This document shows, piece by piece, positions 1-10,202 of a stretch of 63,315 bases of DNA. Origin of the DNA: Lacticaseibacillus pantheris DSM 15945 = JCM 12539 = NBRC 106106 (GTDB taxonomy: Bacteria; Bacillota; Bacilli; Lactobacillales; Lactobacillaceae); NCBI RefSeq assembly GCF_001311175.1, contig NZ_BBAI01000011.1, forward strand, positions 1-63,315. The letters run 5' to 3'. Position 1 is the stretch's first letter. Every line of letters starts with the position of its first letter. A program made the translations under genes and the position numbers. A model generated the notes under the pieces. The model was not told the DNA's origin. It searched no databases and saw nothing but the letters and a program-made list of their open reading frames with translations.

Positions 1-50
1 AGTGCCCCACGAAAGCCGTAGCTCACCGGTCCGACCGACGCTGCCGATCT
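1..50. repeat. Family B stem-loop repeat, right end only
   Basis: The first 50 bases match the right-hand tail of the large structured repeat found complete at 19710-20100; both share a core reading CGAAAGCCGTA followed by a GC-rich pairing segment. The left half would lie before the window. No gene is seen between here and rplS. Confidence 0.6.
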
Positions 51-217
51 CTACATTGGGACGAGCTTCGACAAACTATTCCGTAAATTTGCCAAGGCCT
101 ACCCCTTTACAGGTATGGGGCCGGATGGTAAACTTACTAATTGTGGTAAACCACTAGCAACGATATTCCGCTGGTCACAGAGGGTGGTTATTGAATGTCG
201 GCAAAGGAGAAAGATCT

Positions 218-565
218 ATGAATCAATTGATTAATGATATTACCAAGTCCCAGTTGCGCGATGATGTTCCTGACTTCCGCCCTGGTGACACTCTGCGTGT
301 GCACGCCCGCATCGTCGAAGGCGACCGCGAACGTGTGCAACTGTTTGAAGGTGTCGTAATTAAGCGCCACGGCGTTGGCATCTCCGCTACTTACACTGTA
401 CGTAAGATTTCCAACGGTGTCGGTGTTGAACGTACTTTCCCAGTCCACTCACCACGTGTTGAGAAGATTGAGGTTGTTCGTCACGGTGCCGTTCGTCGCG
501 CCAAGCTTTACTACCTGCGTGCACTGCGTGGGAAGGCAGCTCGTATTCGCGAAAAGCGTCGTTAA
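218..565 (+). CDS. rplS: 50S ribosomal protein L19
   Basis: This is ribosomal protein L19, a component of the large subunit near the 30S-50S interface. The 115-residue product has the usual family length, begins MNQLIND and carries the conserved [13 protein letters not shown] region and a basic tail ([10 protein letters not shown]). The ATG at 218 is preferred over an earlier in-frame TTG at 191 because AAGGAGA lies just upstream and L19 alignments begin here. A strong hairpin terminator follows the stop. The roughly 150 bases upstream may hold an autoregulatory leader, as known for rplS in other Firmicutes, but I cannot draw a convincing structure. Confidence 0.97.
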   Translation: MNQLINDITKSQLRDDVPDFRPGDTLRVHARIVEGDRERVQLFEGVVIKRHGVGISATYTVRKISNGVGVERTFPVHSPRVEKIEVVRHGAVRRAKLYYLRALRGKAARIREKRR

Positions 566-575
566 AGCTGTTTCG

Positions 576-603
576 AGGCGACCGTTCCGGTCGCCTTTTT
601 TTT
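576..603 (+). terminator. Intrinsic terminator of rplS
   Basis: GGCGACC and GGTCGCC pair around a five-base loop and run into eight T residues, ten bases after the rplS stop. Confidence 0.9.
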
Positions 604-669
604 GGACGTGTGGCGGCCTGACTGTGTTACAGTTAAGGTATTCAACGACTTTGGGGAGGATTTACCGGC

Positions 670-897
670 ATGATTGGTATGTTGATCTTAGGGATCGTAA
701 TTGGTGCAATTATTGGTTTAATTGGTGGTTTCTTCGGTGCGCGTGCGTACATGAAGAAGTACTTCCAGGACAACCCGCCAATTAACGAAGAAATGATGCG
801 TACGATGATGATGCAGATGGGGCAGAAGCCATCCGCTAAGAAGCTCAATCAGATGATGAGCCAGATGAAGCAGGCACAGAAGCGTAACAACAAGTAG
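670..897 (+). CDS. UPF0154 (YneF-like) small membrane protein
   Basis: A 75-residue protein of the UPF0154/YneF family. Residues 1-27 form one glycine-rich transmembrane helix ([20 protein letters not shown]). They are followed by a short basic stretch and a conserved cytoplasmic Met-rich segment with [21 protein letters not shown], the hallmark of the family. Its biochemical role is unknown; the family is widespread in Firmicutes. A GGGGAGGA ribosome site precedes the ATG. It is monocistronic, bounded by the rplS terminator upstream and its own terminator downstream. Confidence 0.9.
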   Translation: MIGMLILGIVIGAIIGLIGGFFGARAYMKKYFQDNPPINEEMMRTMMMQMGQKPSAKKLNQMMSQMKQAQKRNNK

Positions 898-917
898 CCT
901 GATATCATCACGATCGC

Positions 918-963
918 AAAACGCTCCGCCAGTCCCGAATAGGGGAGGCGGGGCGTTTTTTTT
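918..963 (+). terminator. Intrinsic terminator after the YneF-like gene
   Basis: AAAACGC-CCGCC pairs with GGCGG-GGCGTTTT, followed by eight T residues. A family A repeat starts at the very next base. Confidence 0.88.
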
Positions 964-1084
964 AGAGGGCGGAACAAGCCGTTTAGAAAGCGACGGATAA
1001 GCGTACCCGGACGAGAATTCCGTACTTGGATTCTTGCTCGGGTACGCTTATCCGTCGCTTTATGGCCCGTACAACCCGCTAACG
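964..1084 (+). repeat. Family A hairpin repeat, copy A1
   Basis: A long stem-loop abutting the T-tract of the preceding terminator. Bases 987-1009 pair perfectly with 1039-1061 (23 pairs), and the apical region contains CCGTACTTGG, close to the loop of other copies. The left flank (GGCGGAACAAGCCGTTTAGAAAGC) is the family's conserved outer segment. Orientation matches the upstream gene. Confidence 0.8.
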
Positions 1085-1111
1085 CTGCCGAAACGTACAT
1101 ATTGGCCTAGA

Positions 1112-1798
1112 CTAATGTAACTGGGCGAATACCGCCGTGGCGTCACCCGTCACCATGTGTGCGCCCGCAGGTAGCGGGAGTGGTGTTTTGTTGACAGCAA
1201 CGATACTAGCAGTATGTGAGGCATACTTGAGTAAGCCGGCAAAGGGGTACACGACCAAGCTGGTCCCCACTACAACGAGCAAATCAGCTCTGGTGACGGC
1301 CGTTATCGCAGCCTGTACGGTGGTGGTAGGGATGGGTTCACCATATAGCACAATCCGTGGACGGATATTCCCGCCGTCGTTTTGGTGGGTGTAGCTTTGT
1401 TTGTATTCGGGCAAAGTGAATTGTTGACCACACTGCTCGCAGTACAGGTCATATTCGTTGCCGTGAAATTCTACGAGGTGGTTGGTGCCCGCCTGGCGAT
1501 CAAGTCCGTCGATATTTTGGGTCACCACCGTGCCTTTACGATTAGCGATGGTGGCCATGCGTTGATGGATTACGTTCGGGCGAGCATCAGGGTAATACAT
1601 GTTGTTGACCATAAAATCGTGGAACGCGGCGGGGTGTGCCCGCAGATTATCTACGGATAACGAGTACTCGGGATGATCGCTGTAGACGCCGGTTGCGGAA
1701 CGAAAGCCGGGAATACCAGACGCCGTCGACACGCCGGCTCCCGTTAAAAAGCAAACGAATTCGGACTGATTAAGGGCACTTTGTAGGTCAAACATCAT
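1112..1798 (-). CDS. SIR2-family NAD-dependent protein deacylase (sirtuin)
   Basis: A sirtuin that would remove acyl groups from protein lysines using NAD+. The 228-residue protein has the NAD-binding motif GAGVSTASGIPGFR at about 20-33, TQNIDGLD near 93-100 and the catalytic His112 (FHGN). The first zinc Cys pair, CEQC, is at 120-123. The second CxxC pair is absent: the stretch before IRPRIVLYGE is YTHQNDGGN. The zinc site is therefore degenerate, or replaced as in some lactobacillar sirtuins. AGGAGG lies five bases before the first ATG; a second ATG follows directly. It is transcribed alone on the minus strand. Confidence 0.92.
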   Translation of the reverse strand: MMFDLQSALNQSEFVCFLTGAGVSTASGIPGFRSATGVYSDHPEYSLSVDNLRAHPAAFHDFMVNNMYYPDARPNVIHQRMATIANRKGTVVTQNIDGLDRQAGTNHLVEFHGNEYDLYCEQCGQQFTLPEYKQSYTHQNDGGNIRPRIVLYGEPIPTTTVQAAITAVTRADLLVVVGTSLVVYPFAGLLKYASHTASIVAVNKTPLPLPAGAHMVTGDATAVFAQLH

Positions 1799-1818
1799 AA
1801 TTACCTCCTCTTGGATTT

Positions 1819-1842
1819 GTGGTTGTGACTAACCACAGTATA
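1819..1842 (-). promoter_or_regulatory. Possible sirtuin promoter with palindrome
   Basis: On the minus strand a TATACT -10 (1837-1842) is followed at once by a GTGGTT-N6-AACCAC inverted repeat (1819-1836). The palindrome could be an operator or a leader hairpin. No good -35 box is visible. Confidence 0.3.
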
Positions 1843-2022
1843 CTACCGCCGTGAATAATGCCGTACCAGCTTCTCCCGACGGTACCCACTTATTTTGGCG
1901 ATTACCATACTCGTTATTCCGCCTAAACAAACACTCATGACAATTTAATTTTGCTTTAAGTCTTGAATTTATTTTTAACCAGTTTTACACTTGCATAATT
2001 GACGTTTAATAAACGGAGGGGG

Positions 2023-3789
2023 TTGATACAGTTGGGTATCTTTAAGCGGTTAGCGTGGTTTTTCCGCGAACAGCGGCGCAATTACGCCGTGGGCATTCTG
2101 GCGCTGTTCATGACCTCATTGATGAACTTGGTACCACCAAAGGTTATTGGGAGCATGGTTGATGCAATGAATGATCACGCCATGACGGCCCGTAAGCTCA
2201 TTTTATGGCTTGGACTACTACTGGTTGCGGCAATTCTCCAGTTTTTGTTCCGGTATGGTTGGCGTATCCACATCTGGGTGGTGCCGCAACTTTGGAACGC
2301 ACGTTACGGACGCGACTCTTCTGGCACTTCATGCGGATGGATACCACGTTCTATCAGCGGCACCGTACGGGGGACTTGATGGCGCACGCTACCAACGACC
2401 TCAACGCCATTCAGAACGTGGCGGGCGGCGGTATCCTGACCCTCTTTGATTCCATCCTTACTGGGGGTACTACGCTCATTGCTATGGTCCTGGTGGTCGA
2501 CTGGCGGTTGACGTTGGTGGCCATTTTACCCATGCCACTCTTAGCCGTCATGGCCCGCAAATTGGGGACGCGGTTGCACGATTCCTTTATTGAATCCCAG
2601 GCCGCCTTTTCACGCCTGAACGATAAGACGCAGGAGTCGGTGACTGGTATTAAGGTCATTAAAACGTTTGGGCAGGAAAAAGAGGATACGGCCGATTTTG
2701 ACCAGATTGTTGACCGGACCATTAAGATTAACCGGCGTGTGAACATGATTGACTCGCTGTTCGATCCGACTACTACTTTGATTATGGGGATTACGTACCT
2801 CATCACCATTGTTTTTGGTGGCTATCTGGTCATGCAACATCAGATTACAATTGGTCAGCTGGTTTCCTTTGTGGCGTACGTGGCCGCCCTAGTGTGGCCC
2901 ATGTTTGCGATTGGCCGGCTGTTTAACATCCTGGAACGTGGGAATGCCAGCTATGACCGGGTGGAAAAACTACTGGCCGAAAAAAAAGCGCCGTGGTTGA
3001 AGCACCGGAAGCGATTAAGACGCCGGCGACCGGGATATTCGTTACGCGATTAACCAGTTTACGTATCCTGGTGATGACCACGCCGCACTCGTGGACGTAC
3101 ACTTTACCCTCCACGCAGGGCAAACTTTGGGCATTGTTGGCCGCGTGGGTGCGGGCAAAAGTACCATCTTTAAGCTGCTGATGCGCGAGTTTGACAACTA
3201 TGATGGTGTGATTGAGTTTGGTGGTCACGACATTCGTAAATATTCGCTGGATGCCCTGCTGGATGCCATCGGTTACGTACCACAAGATAACTTTCTATTT
3301 TCAACCACGGTGGGAAATAATATTCGCTTTAGCGCGTACAACGAAAATGCGGCGGCAGTTGAGGCCGCGGCCCGTACTAGTGCTGTACACGACGATATTT
3401 TAGGTTTTCCTGAGGGTTACCATACCGTGGTTGGTGAGCACGGGGTGAGCCTGTCTGGTGGACAAAAGCAACGGTTAGCCATCGCACGTGCGGTTATTGG
3501 CGGCCCTGAGCTGCTAATACTGGATGATGCCTTGTCAGCGGTTGATGCCCGTACCGAGGAAGAAATTCTGGAGCACATGCAGACCGATCGCGCCAACAAA
3601 ACCACCATTATAGCTGCACACCGACTCAGTTCCGTGATGCACGCGGACCAAATAATCGTTGTGGATGGTGGTCGAATCATCGAGCGGGGTACTCATGACC
3701 AACTTTTGGCGGGCCACGGGTGGTACGCCGAAATGTGGGCACTGCAGCAGCTGGCAAGTCGGGTGGAAGGCGGTGACAGTCATGGCTGA
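2023..3789 (+). CDS. ABC exporter half-transporter, degenerate-site subunit (3 apparent frameshifts)
   Basis: First half of a heterodimeric multidrug-type ABC exporter: an N-terminal six-helix membrane domain and a C-terminal ATPase. Visible motifs are Walker A GRVGAGKST, signature LSGGQKQ and Walker B LLILDD. The usual catalytic Glu after Walker B is Asp, as in BmrC/LmrC-type subunits. The reading frame is broken near 2275 (G run), at an A8 run near 2981-2988 and near 3035 (GGG). The product is continuous across all three, about 589 residues. The start is a TTG at 2023 or 2032 behind GGAGGGGG. The stop overlaps the next gene by 8 bases, implying coupling. Confidence 0.88.
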
Positions 3790-5579
3790 TAAGAATCAGT
3801 ATCAATCTGCGTGGGCACAAAGCATTCCTGCGCGCGAACAGCTCAAAATTATTCGGCGACTTTTTACGTACGCAAAGCCGTATAAGCGCCAGTTTGGTTG
3901 GGCCATTGTCGGAGTCATTGGCATGTCCGCCATGAACATTGCGTTACCATTCATTCTGCAGGAATACATGGACCGTTATTTGCGGAACCTGTCGGCGACA
4001 ACCGCAGTCATTTTGGGTGTTGCTAGCTTGTACGCGATGGGGACAATTATCAAGGCGTTTACCCAATTTTTCCAGTCGTTCCTCTTCCAGATGGGCAGTG
4101 AGCGCGGGTTGGAGGATGCACGTCGTCAATTGTTTGCCAAGTTGCACAAATTGGGGATGCGCTATTTTGATCAAACGCCGGCCGGCTCAATCGTTTCGCG
4201 GGTCACGAACGACACGATGACCTTCGCCGACTTTGCGAACGTTTGGCTTACCATCTTGGTGGGACTGACCAGTATCGTGACGTCCTTCGTGACGATGCTG
4301 ATTATGGCGCCCAAAGTCGCGGGGTTGGTGCTGCTGTTTCTACCCATCCTTATGTTCGTGGTTTGGTACTACAACCACTTTGCAAGTAAAGTTTACCGGC
4401 ACATGCGTGAACGGCTGTCAGAGCTGAACACCAAGCTGAACGAATCCATCGAGGGTATCCAGATTATCCAGCAATTTCGTCAGGAGCATCGGATTAGTGA
4501 CGAGTTTGAGGAAATCAACGACGATTACCTCCGCTCCCGGCGGATGATGATTCGCACCAACAGCATCTTTCTGGGCTCAATGATTAGCTTTCTGTACAGT
4601 CTGGCTCTGGTGGTCGTGCTGGCCGCCTTTGGGGTCACGTCATTACACAGCTTCGTGGCGGCGGGGATGGTCTACGCGTTCACCACGTACGTACAAAACT
4701 TCTTCAACCCCATGACCAACATGATGGACAACCTGACGTTCTTGCAAGACGGGGTCGTGGCTGGCAGCCGTATTTTCCGGATCCTCGATAGTGAGGAGTA
4801 CGCGCCGGCACAAAATCCTGGAGCGCACGCAGTCATGCAGCAGGGAAAAATTGAATTCCGCCACGTCAGCTTTGCCTACGACGGTGAGCACGAGATTCTC
4901 CACGACATTAGCTTTGTCGCGAATCCGGGCGAAACCGTTGCGCTGGTTGGGCATACCGGGAGTGGCAAAAGCTCGATTATCAACGTCATGATGCGGTTTT
5001 ATAAATTTGGCGAGGGTCAGGTGCTGATTGATGACGTGGATATTCGCGATTATCCCGCTGAGGAACTGCGTCGCAAAATTGGCCTGGTCTTGCAGGACTC
5101 GTTCATGTTCTACGGCGATATTAGTAGCAATATTCGTCTGTACAATGACAGTATTACTGATGAACAGGTTATGGCGGCAGCCAAATTCGTCCAGGCGGAC
5201 CGGTTCATTGAACAGCTGCCCGGCGACTACCAGGCGAAGGTCATCGAGGGTGGTAGCCAATTTAGCTCAGGACAGCGGCAACTGATCTCCTTTGCCCGCA
5301 CCGTCGTCACTGATCCCAAAGTCCTAGTGCTGGACGAGGCTACGGCCAACATCGACACGGAGACTGAGAACCTCATTCAGGAAGGTTTACGGCGGCTTCG
5401 TCAGGGGCGGACGACCATTGCCATTGCGCACCGGCTTTCGACGATTAAGGATGCTAACCTCATTCTGGTATTGGATGCGGGCCGCATCGTCGAGCGGGGC
5501 ACGCACGATGAGCTATTGGCGCAGAAGCCGATACTACGATATGTATGAACTGCAGACGGGCCATGACGAGTTGGACTAA
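3782..5579 (+). CDS. ABC exporter half-transporter, canonical-site subunit (1 apparent frameshift)
   Basis: Partner subunit of the preceding gene; together they would form an inner-membrane exporter. The product of about 598 residues has an N-terminal membrane domain and an ATPase with Walker A GHTGSGKSS and Walker B LVLDEATANID, including the catalytic Glu. Its signature is FSSGQRQL rather than SGGQ. That pairs with the degenerate Walker B of the partner, as expected for one non-canonical ATP site. Near 5527 an indel creates an early stop at 5546-5548; the other frame continues as YYDMYELQTGHDELD to the TAA at 5577-5579. Substrate is unknown. Confidence 0.9.
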
Positions 5580-5592
5580 ACGCGGATAAATC

Positions 5593-5646
5593 AAAGGGGC
5601 CTTGGCCCTCAGCACCGTTACTAGTGCTGAGGGCCAAGCCCCTTTA
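5593..5646. terminator. Bidirectional hairpin between exporter and TetR genes
   Basis: A near-perfect stem (AAAGGGGC plus TTGGCCCTCAGCAC against GTGCTGAGGGCCAA plus GCCCCTTT) sits between two convergent genes. U-tracts are short in both directions, so efficiency is uncertain. Confidence 0.65.
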
Positions 5647-5670
5647 GTATCCAATTTGATGGCTGATGAG

Positions 5671-6285
5671 TTAATTGGTTGCTAGCGACGTGGATGGAGA
5701 ATCGTCTTTGACCAGCCCCATCCCAGCGAGTCCGCCAACCGTCAGCTTCATTAACTGGTCGCGAATCTGGGTGACATCCATCCCGGTGGTTCCGGCCGCG
5801 TGGAGGCGAACCATCATCATCATGTTGGTCACGATAAAGTTGGCAATAATGGTGGCGGCACCATCTTCCTGGTGCACCTGGCTGACTAACTCGGCCTGAA
5901 GGAATTGCGTTAATTCCAACTGCACGCGGCGTGCGAGGAAACTATACTCACCGCTCGTCATCACGTAAGTGTAGAATTCACGGTTGCTGGTAAAGAACTC
6001 GTCAAAGACGTGCATGAAGAGTTCCCAGTTGTTTTGGTATTCCTCCATGGTGTGGGCGCCAAGCCGGGCGATGAGGTCCTGGGCGATGTCGTCAACGTAA
6101 GAGTCAGCGAGGTCCACAATTGAGTCGTAGTGCAGGTAGAAAGTTTTACGGTTAATGCCGGCGTGTGCGGCAAGTTGCGAGACGGTGATTCCGTGCCCGT
6201 CGTGGTCGGCCAGCACCATCTCTTCGAAGGCCTGCTTAATGGCGTGCTGGGTTCGGATTACTCGCCGGTCGTTTGCGTTTTTCAT
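5671..6285 (-). CDS. TetR/AcrR-family transcriptional regulator
   Basis: A 204-residue TetR-type repressor. The N-terminal helix-turn-helix spans roughly residues 10-55: RVIRTQHAIKQAFEEM, then ITVSQLAAHAGINRKTFYLHY, the classical recognition helix with TFYLHY. The C-terminal all-helical domain would bind ligand and dimerise. The ATG at 6285 (MKNANDRRVI) is preferred because family members begin close to the helix-turn-helix; an upstream in-frame start would add 36 unrelated residues. It lies convergent to the ABC exporter, so it is a reasonable but unproven regulator of that pair. Confidence 0.88.
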   Translation of the reverse strand: MKNANDRRVIRTQHAIKQAFEEMVLADHDGHGITVSQLAAHAGINRKTFYLHYDSIVDLADSYVDDIAQDLIARLGAHTMEEYQNNWELFMHVFDEFFTSNREFYTYVMTSGEYSFLARRVQLELTQFLQAELVSQVHQEDGAATIIANFIVTNMMMMVRLHAAGTTGMDVTQIRDQLMKLTVGGLAGMGLVKDDSPSTSLATN

Positions 6286-6537
6286 GTTGCGGCACCCCCA
6301 AAAATGTTGTACCTCAATCTTACTCCTTTTGTGGCTTAAACAACAAGGATCATAATTGTGGGGTTTTTGGGGGGAGAACGCGCTGGTGGTCACGCAAGCA
6401 AAAGGTCGACTTGAATGCCAGCCCCTCCAACCTTTGTCGTGGAAAATGATACTGCATGCACAAGAACGCGACGGGCAGGTACCATTACATAAAGGCTAAT
6501 CGCACTTTAAAATAAATTTTTGTGAATGATTCGGCGT
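6286..6537. other. Intergenic stretch without a recognised gene
   Basis: AT-rich DNA upstream of the TetR gene, presumably holding its promoter. I see no convincing coding or RNA feature. It runs into the family A repeats at 6538. Confidence 0.5.
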
Positions 6538-6832
6538 TCCCGCGTTATTCGTGCTTATTAAAACGAGCTCCGCAGGCCAGAAACCGACGTATAAACATAC
6601 CCGAACAAGAATCCAAGTGCGGGATTCTCGCCCGGGTATGCTTATACTTTGCTTTCTAAACGGCCTGCTGCGCTCTCTGGTTTCTAAACGAGCTCCGCAG
6701 GCCAGAAACCGACGTATAAGCAAGACCGAACAAGAATCCAAGTGCGGGATTCTCGCCCGGTCTTACTTATACTCTGGTTTCTAACCGCGGGGCTGCGCTC
6801 TCTGCTTTCTAAACGGCCTGCTGCGCTCTCTC
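6538..6832 (-). repeat. Family A hairpin repeats, copies A2 and A3 plus a partial left arm
   Basis: Two tandem hairpins and one extra left arm, all oriented on the minus strand like the permease gene whose stop codon they touch. In element orientation A2 has inner arms GTATAAGCATACCCG and CGGGTATGTTTATAC. A3 has GTATAAGTAAGACCG and CGGTCTTGCTTATAC. Both share the apical core CCCGCACTTGG. The A3 outer stem combines a CCCCGC-type left arm with a GGCCTG-type right arm, so it looks recombinant. Confidence 0.82.
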
Positions 6833-8232
6833 CTAAGATTGCTTTGGCTGCTTGGCCGTTGAATGGCCGTGACGATAACCGTAAGTGAAGTAGATGATGA
6901 GCCCAACAGCAAACCACACGCCGCTCATTAACCACGTTTCTTTGCTCAACTGACTCATAAACACGAGGCAGAAGATGAACGACAGGATCGGGACCACGGG
7001 GTAGCCGGGAACCCGGAAACCTGAATTGTTAATGTCTTCATGCCGACGAAGCGGAATAATGCCGATGGAGACAAAGGCAAAGGCAATGAGCGTACCAATG
7101 TTAACCAGGTTAACTAGCTGATTGAGGGGAATCAAGCCGCCCATGACGGCGACAATGATGGTGACCACCCAGAGAGAATTATTTGGCAACTGGTGCCGCA
7201 CGTGACCGAACCACTTTGGCAACAGCCCGTCACGCCCGATAGCGTAGACCAGGCGGCTGGAGCTGTAGACCATCGTGAGCATCATGGTAAACATCCCGGC
7301 CATGGCCCAATCGCAATGATACCCGCGAGTTGTGGTTGGTGAACCACCTGTAGGGCAAAGGAAACGGGGTTGGCCACGTCCAGGCGGGTGTACTTCACCA
7401 TCCCGGTGAGGACAACCGCTACGGCGACGTAGAGGATGGTGGCAATAATGAGCGTGCCAATGATTCCGCGTGGTAGTGTTCGCTGCGGCTTTTTAACCTC
7501 CGGCGCACTGGCTGATACGGCGTCAAAACCGAGGTAAGCAAAGAAGACGGTTGATGCCCCACCCAGGATCCCTTTGAACCCAAATGGCATGTACGGGTGC
7601 CAGTTAATGGGTTTAATGAAGAAAACACCCACACCGACAAACAGAATAATGATGGCTATTTTGATGAGTACCATGGTCCGCGAGACCACCATGGATGTGC
7701 GCATTCCGCGACTGAGCATCGCGCCGACCAGCAGCACGACCAGTACGGCAACCAGGTTGATGTAGGTGCCGTGGCCGGGATCAAAGGAGCCGCTGATTGC
7801 GCGCGGCAGGTGCACACCAAAGCCTGATAGGAGGCTGCTGAAGTAGCCCGCAAAGCCGGTGGAGACCGACGCTACGGCTAACATGTATTCCAGGATCAGT
7901 GCCCAACCAATGATCCAGCCAATGATTTGGCCAAAAACGATGTTGCCGTACGCGTACGCCGAACCCGCAACGGGTAGGGCGGACGAGAACTCGGCGTAAC
8001 ACATCGCGGCCAAGCTACAAACCACCGCCGCCAAGATGAAGGAAATGGCGATCCCCGGACCGGCCGTAGTGGCGGCCACGGTGCCGGGCAGGATGAAAAT
8101 ACCCGTACCGATGACCGCGCCAATTCCCAGCGCGATGAGGTCACGGGTGGTCATGGTGAGAGCAAGTTGGTGATCCGCCAGCACGGCCGTTTGTACGTCC
8201 TGCTTGCGAAAAATTTTGGACCAGAAAGACAT
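6833..8232 (-). CDS. APC-superfamily amino-acid permease (1 apparent frameshift)
   Basis: A cytoplasmic-membrane amino-acid transporter of the APC superfamily, close to the cationic-amino-acid YfnA/CAT type. The product is about 466 residues with roughly 12 membrane helices. Conserved features include IGAVIGTGIFILPGT in helix 1, FFAYLGFDAVSASAPEVKKPQRTLPRGI, and PLRRHEDINNSGFRVPGYP towards the C-terminus. The frame breaks near 7300 between GIIAIG and MAGMFTMMLT, consistent with one missing base. GGAGG precedes the ATG by seven bases. The stop codon lies one base before a family A repeat. Substrate cannot be fixed from sequence. Confidence 0.9.
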
Positions 8233-8363
8233 TGTGGGCCTCCAAGCTAATGAATAAGTATCGTGGTGTCGTAATTAAGCGACGACAATCGCGTTTAATT
8301 ATAGCACGGGGTAGGAAAGCTGACCGTTCAATGTGGGATAAACGTACCGCCATATAAGAAAAG

Positions 8364-8402
8364 CCAAAAAAGTCACCATCAACAAAGCTAGCGATGGTGA
8401 CT
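8364..8402 (-). terminator. Intrinsic terminator of plsC
   Basis: On the minus strand AGTCACCATC pairs with GATGGTGACT and is followed by a run of six T residues, just after the plsC stop. Confidence 0.9.
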
Positions 8403-8417
8403 CCCAATATTGGTATT

Positions 8418-9068
8418 TTAAACCTGACCGTGTTCTTTTTCTTCTTCGTACTTTTTATCGTTCGCAACGTACTTGAAGTTAGGATTAATTTCGACGTCGA
8501 GTTGGTCAAAAGCGTCCTGCATCTGCTCGCCTAGTGCTTTCTGGGTTTCGTCGGTCAATTTGCCGGCCGGAATCTCAATGGGGGCGCCAAAGCGGATGGT
8601 AATTCGTTTACGCAGCAATAAGTCCCTAAAGCGAACGGGTCCTTGGTAAACGGCCGGCACTAACGGCACCCGGGCCATCTTTGCAATGAGGACCGCACCA
8701 CCCTTCAGCTCGTTGGAGTATCGTGAACCGCTCGGGAACATAATTAGGGACAAATTGCCCTGGCGGAGTTTCTTCACGGGTGTCTTGATGGCGCTCGGGC
8801 CAGGATGGGCGCGATTCACAGGGAACCCATTGGCATGGACTAGAATCCAGCGTAAAATCGGATTATGAAATAATTCTTCCTTAGCCATAAACATAAACTT
8901 ACGCGGTGCGCCGGCGAGGGCAAAGAGGATGGGGTCCCACCAAGTGCGGTGTGGGCCAACTAACACGTACGCCCCATCGGGTAACGCGTCTTTATTTTCA
9001 TAATGGGTATTACCATTAAGGAGCCATATCAGTGCGCGGACGATGCCGCGGGCGATGGAATAAAACAC
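8418..9068 (-). CDS. plsC: 1-acyl-sn-glycerol-3-phosphate acyltransferase
   Basis: A PlsC-family acyltransferase that adds the second acyl chain to lysophosphatidate in phospholipid synthesis at the membrane. The 216-residue protein has the catalytic HX4D motif as HRTWWD (about 45-50). The acceptor-binding block appears as FPSGSR, in place of the more common FPEGTR. A hydrophobic N-terminal segment is present. The start is a GTG at 9068, preceded by GAGG eight bases upstream. The charged C-terminal tail (KKYEEEKEHGQV) is not conserved. It is monocistronic with its own terminator. Family assignment is firm; acyl specificity is not. Confidence 0.9.
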   Translation of the reverse strand: MFYSIARGIVRALIWLLNGNTHYENKDALPDGAYVLVGPHRTWWDPILFALAGAPRKFMFMAKEELFHNPILRWILVHANGFPVNRAHPGPSAIKTPVKKLRQGNLSLIMFPSGSRYSNELKGGAVLIAKMARVPLVPAVYQGPVRFRDLLLRKRITIRFGAPIEIPAGKLTDETQKALGEQMQDAFDQLDVEINPNFKYVANDKKYEEEKEHGQV

Positions 9069-9171
9069 GGGAAACGCCTCATTTCTACGTCAATTCAGGC
9101 GCAAAGGCCTTGTTAAGAATTATTATATCATTGATGATTGAGTCTGTAGGCATGGGTGACAGGAGTAAACG

Positions 9172-9909
9172 ATGGATTTAGCAGCAAATGAACGGATTGA
9201 TGAGTTACGCCGGGATGGGACCAAGATTATTCAGAGTCCTGACGTCTTTGCATTCTCGTTAGACGCAGTGTTGTTGGCCGATTTTGCACGCGTGCGGCGC
9301 CAGGATCAAGTGGTGGACCTCGCGGCGGGTAATGGCGCAGTGGGATTGTTTGTCGCGGGACGGGTCCCTGGGGTACACGTGACGATGGTGGAGTTGCAAC
9401 CGCAGTTGGCGGCCATGGCCCGGCGCAGCGTGGCGCTCAACCACTTTGACGACCGCGTCCGTGTAGTTGAAGGGGACCTGGCAAAGACTTGGGACCACGT
9501 GGCAAAGGACTCAGTCGACGTGGTGATGTGTAATCCGCCGTACTTCAAGGTTCAGCCCGGGAGTGTTCAGAACCCCAATACGGCGCTGGCGTTGGCACGT
9601 CACGAACTGACCACTGATTTTGCGACTGTTGCTCGCATTACGGCCGGTTTGTTGAAAACTGGTGGTAAGGCCTTCTTTGTCCACCGGCCCGACCGCCTGG
9701 TGGAATTGCTATCGACGTTAGCGGACGCGGACCTCGCGCCGAAGCGGATTCGCTTTGTGCACCCCAAAGCCGGTAAGGAAGCCAATATGGTGTTGATTGA
9801 AGCAATTCGCACCGGTCGCCCGGATGGTGTACGGATTATGCCACCGTTCGTGGTCTACGGTGAAGACGGTCAATACACTCCCGAAATGGCGGCGATTTTC
9901 AATGACTGA
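9172..9909 (+). CDS. tRNA1(Val) (adenine-N6)-methyltransferase family protein
   Basis: A Rossmann-fold SAM-dependent methyltransferase of the TrmN6/YabB type, expected to methylate an adenine in tRNA. The 245-residue protein has the SAM-binding stretch [16 protein letters not shown] and the amino-methyltransferase motif IV CNPPYF, diagnostic of N6-adenine enzymes. The N-terminus contains the family-typical [27 protein letters not shown]. The ATG at 9172 follows GGAG. Its last 8 bases overlap the GIY-YIG gene, a pairing seen widely in Firmicutes. Confidence 0.92.
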   Translation: MDLAANERIDELRRDGTKIIQSPDVFAFSLDAVLLADFARVRRQDQVVDLAAGNGAVGLFVAGRVPGVHVTMVELQPQLAAMARRSVALNHFDDRVRVVEGDLAKTWDHVAKDSVDVVMCNPPYFKVQPGSVQNPNTALALARHELTTDFATVARITAGLLKTGGKAFFVHRPDRLVELLSTLADADLAPKRIRFVHPKAGKEANMVLIEAIRTGRPDGVRIMPPFVVYGEDGQYTPEMAAIFND

Positions 9910-10202
9910 GGAACCAGCCAAATACTTTTTTTTACGTGGTGCAGTGTGCAGATAACACTTTTTATGGTGGTTACTCGACGGACGTGGCTGCCCGGGTGGC
10001 GACCCACAACGCGGGCAAAGGTGCAAAGTACACCAAGCGGCGTTTACCCGTTGAACTCGTGTACAGCGAGGGATTTGCTAGCCAACATGACGCTCTATCC
10101 GCGGAGTGGCACTTTAAGCACCAGCCCCGAGCGGACAAAGAACGGTTTTTACGGGCGCACGGTGCGCATTGGCGGCGCGGGGCAGTGATACAGCAGCATT
10201 GA
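9902..10202 (+). CDS. GIY-YIG nuclease-superfamily protein (1 apparent frameshift)
   Basis: A small UPF0213/YhbQ/YazA-type GIY-YIG domain protein of about 99 residues. Recognisable features are the first strand [36 protein letters not shown] (the conserved Arg helix and GAKYT motif) and LSAEWHFK. The ATG at 9902 lies inside the end of the methyltransferase gene. The frame is lost at the T8 run (9926-9933); seven T residues would restore it. Cellular function is not established for this family. Confidence 0.85.

Noticed and set aside
6551..6935. Open frames across the family A hairpins
   Set aside because: They arise from GC-rich repeat arms in both strands, appear at several copies with different sequences, and have no start signals.
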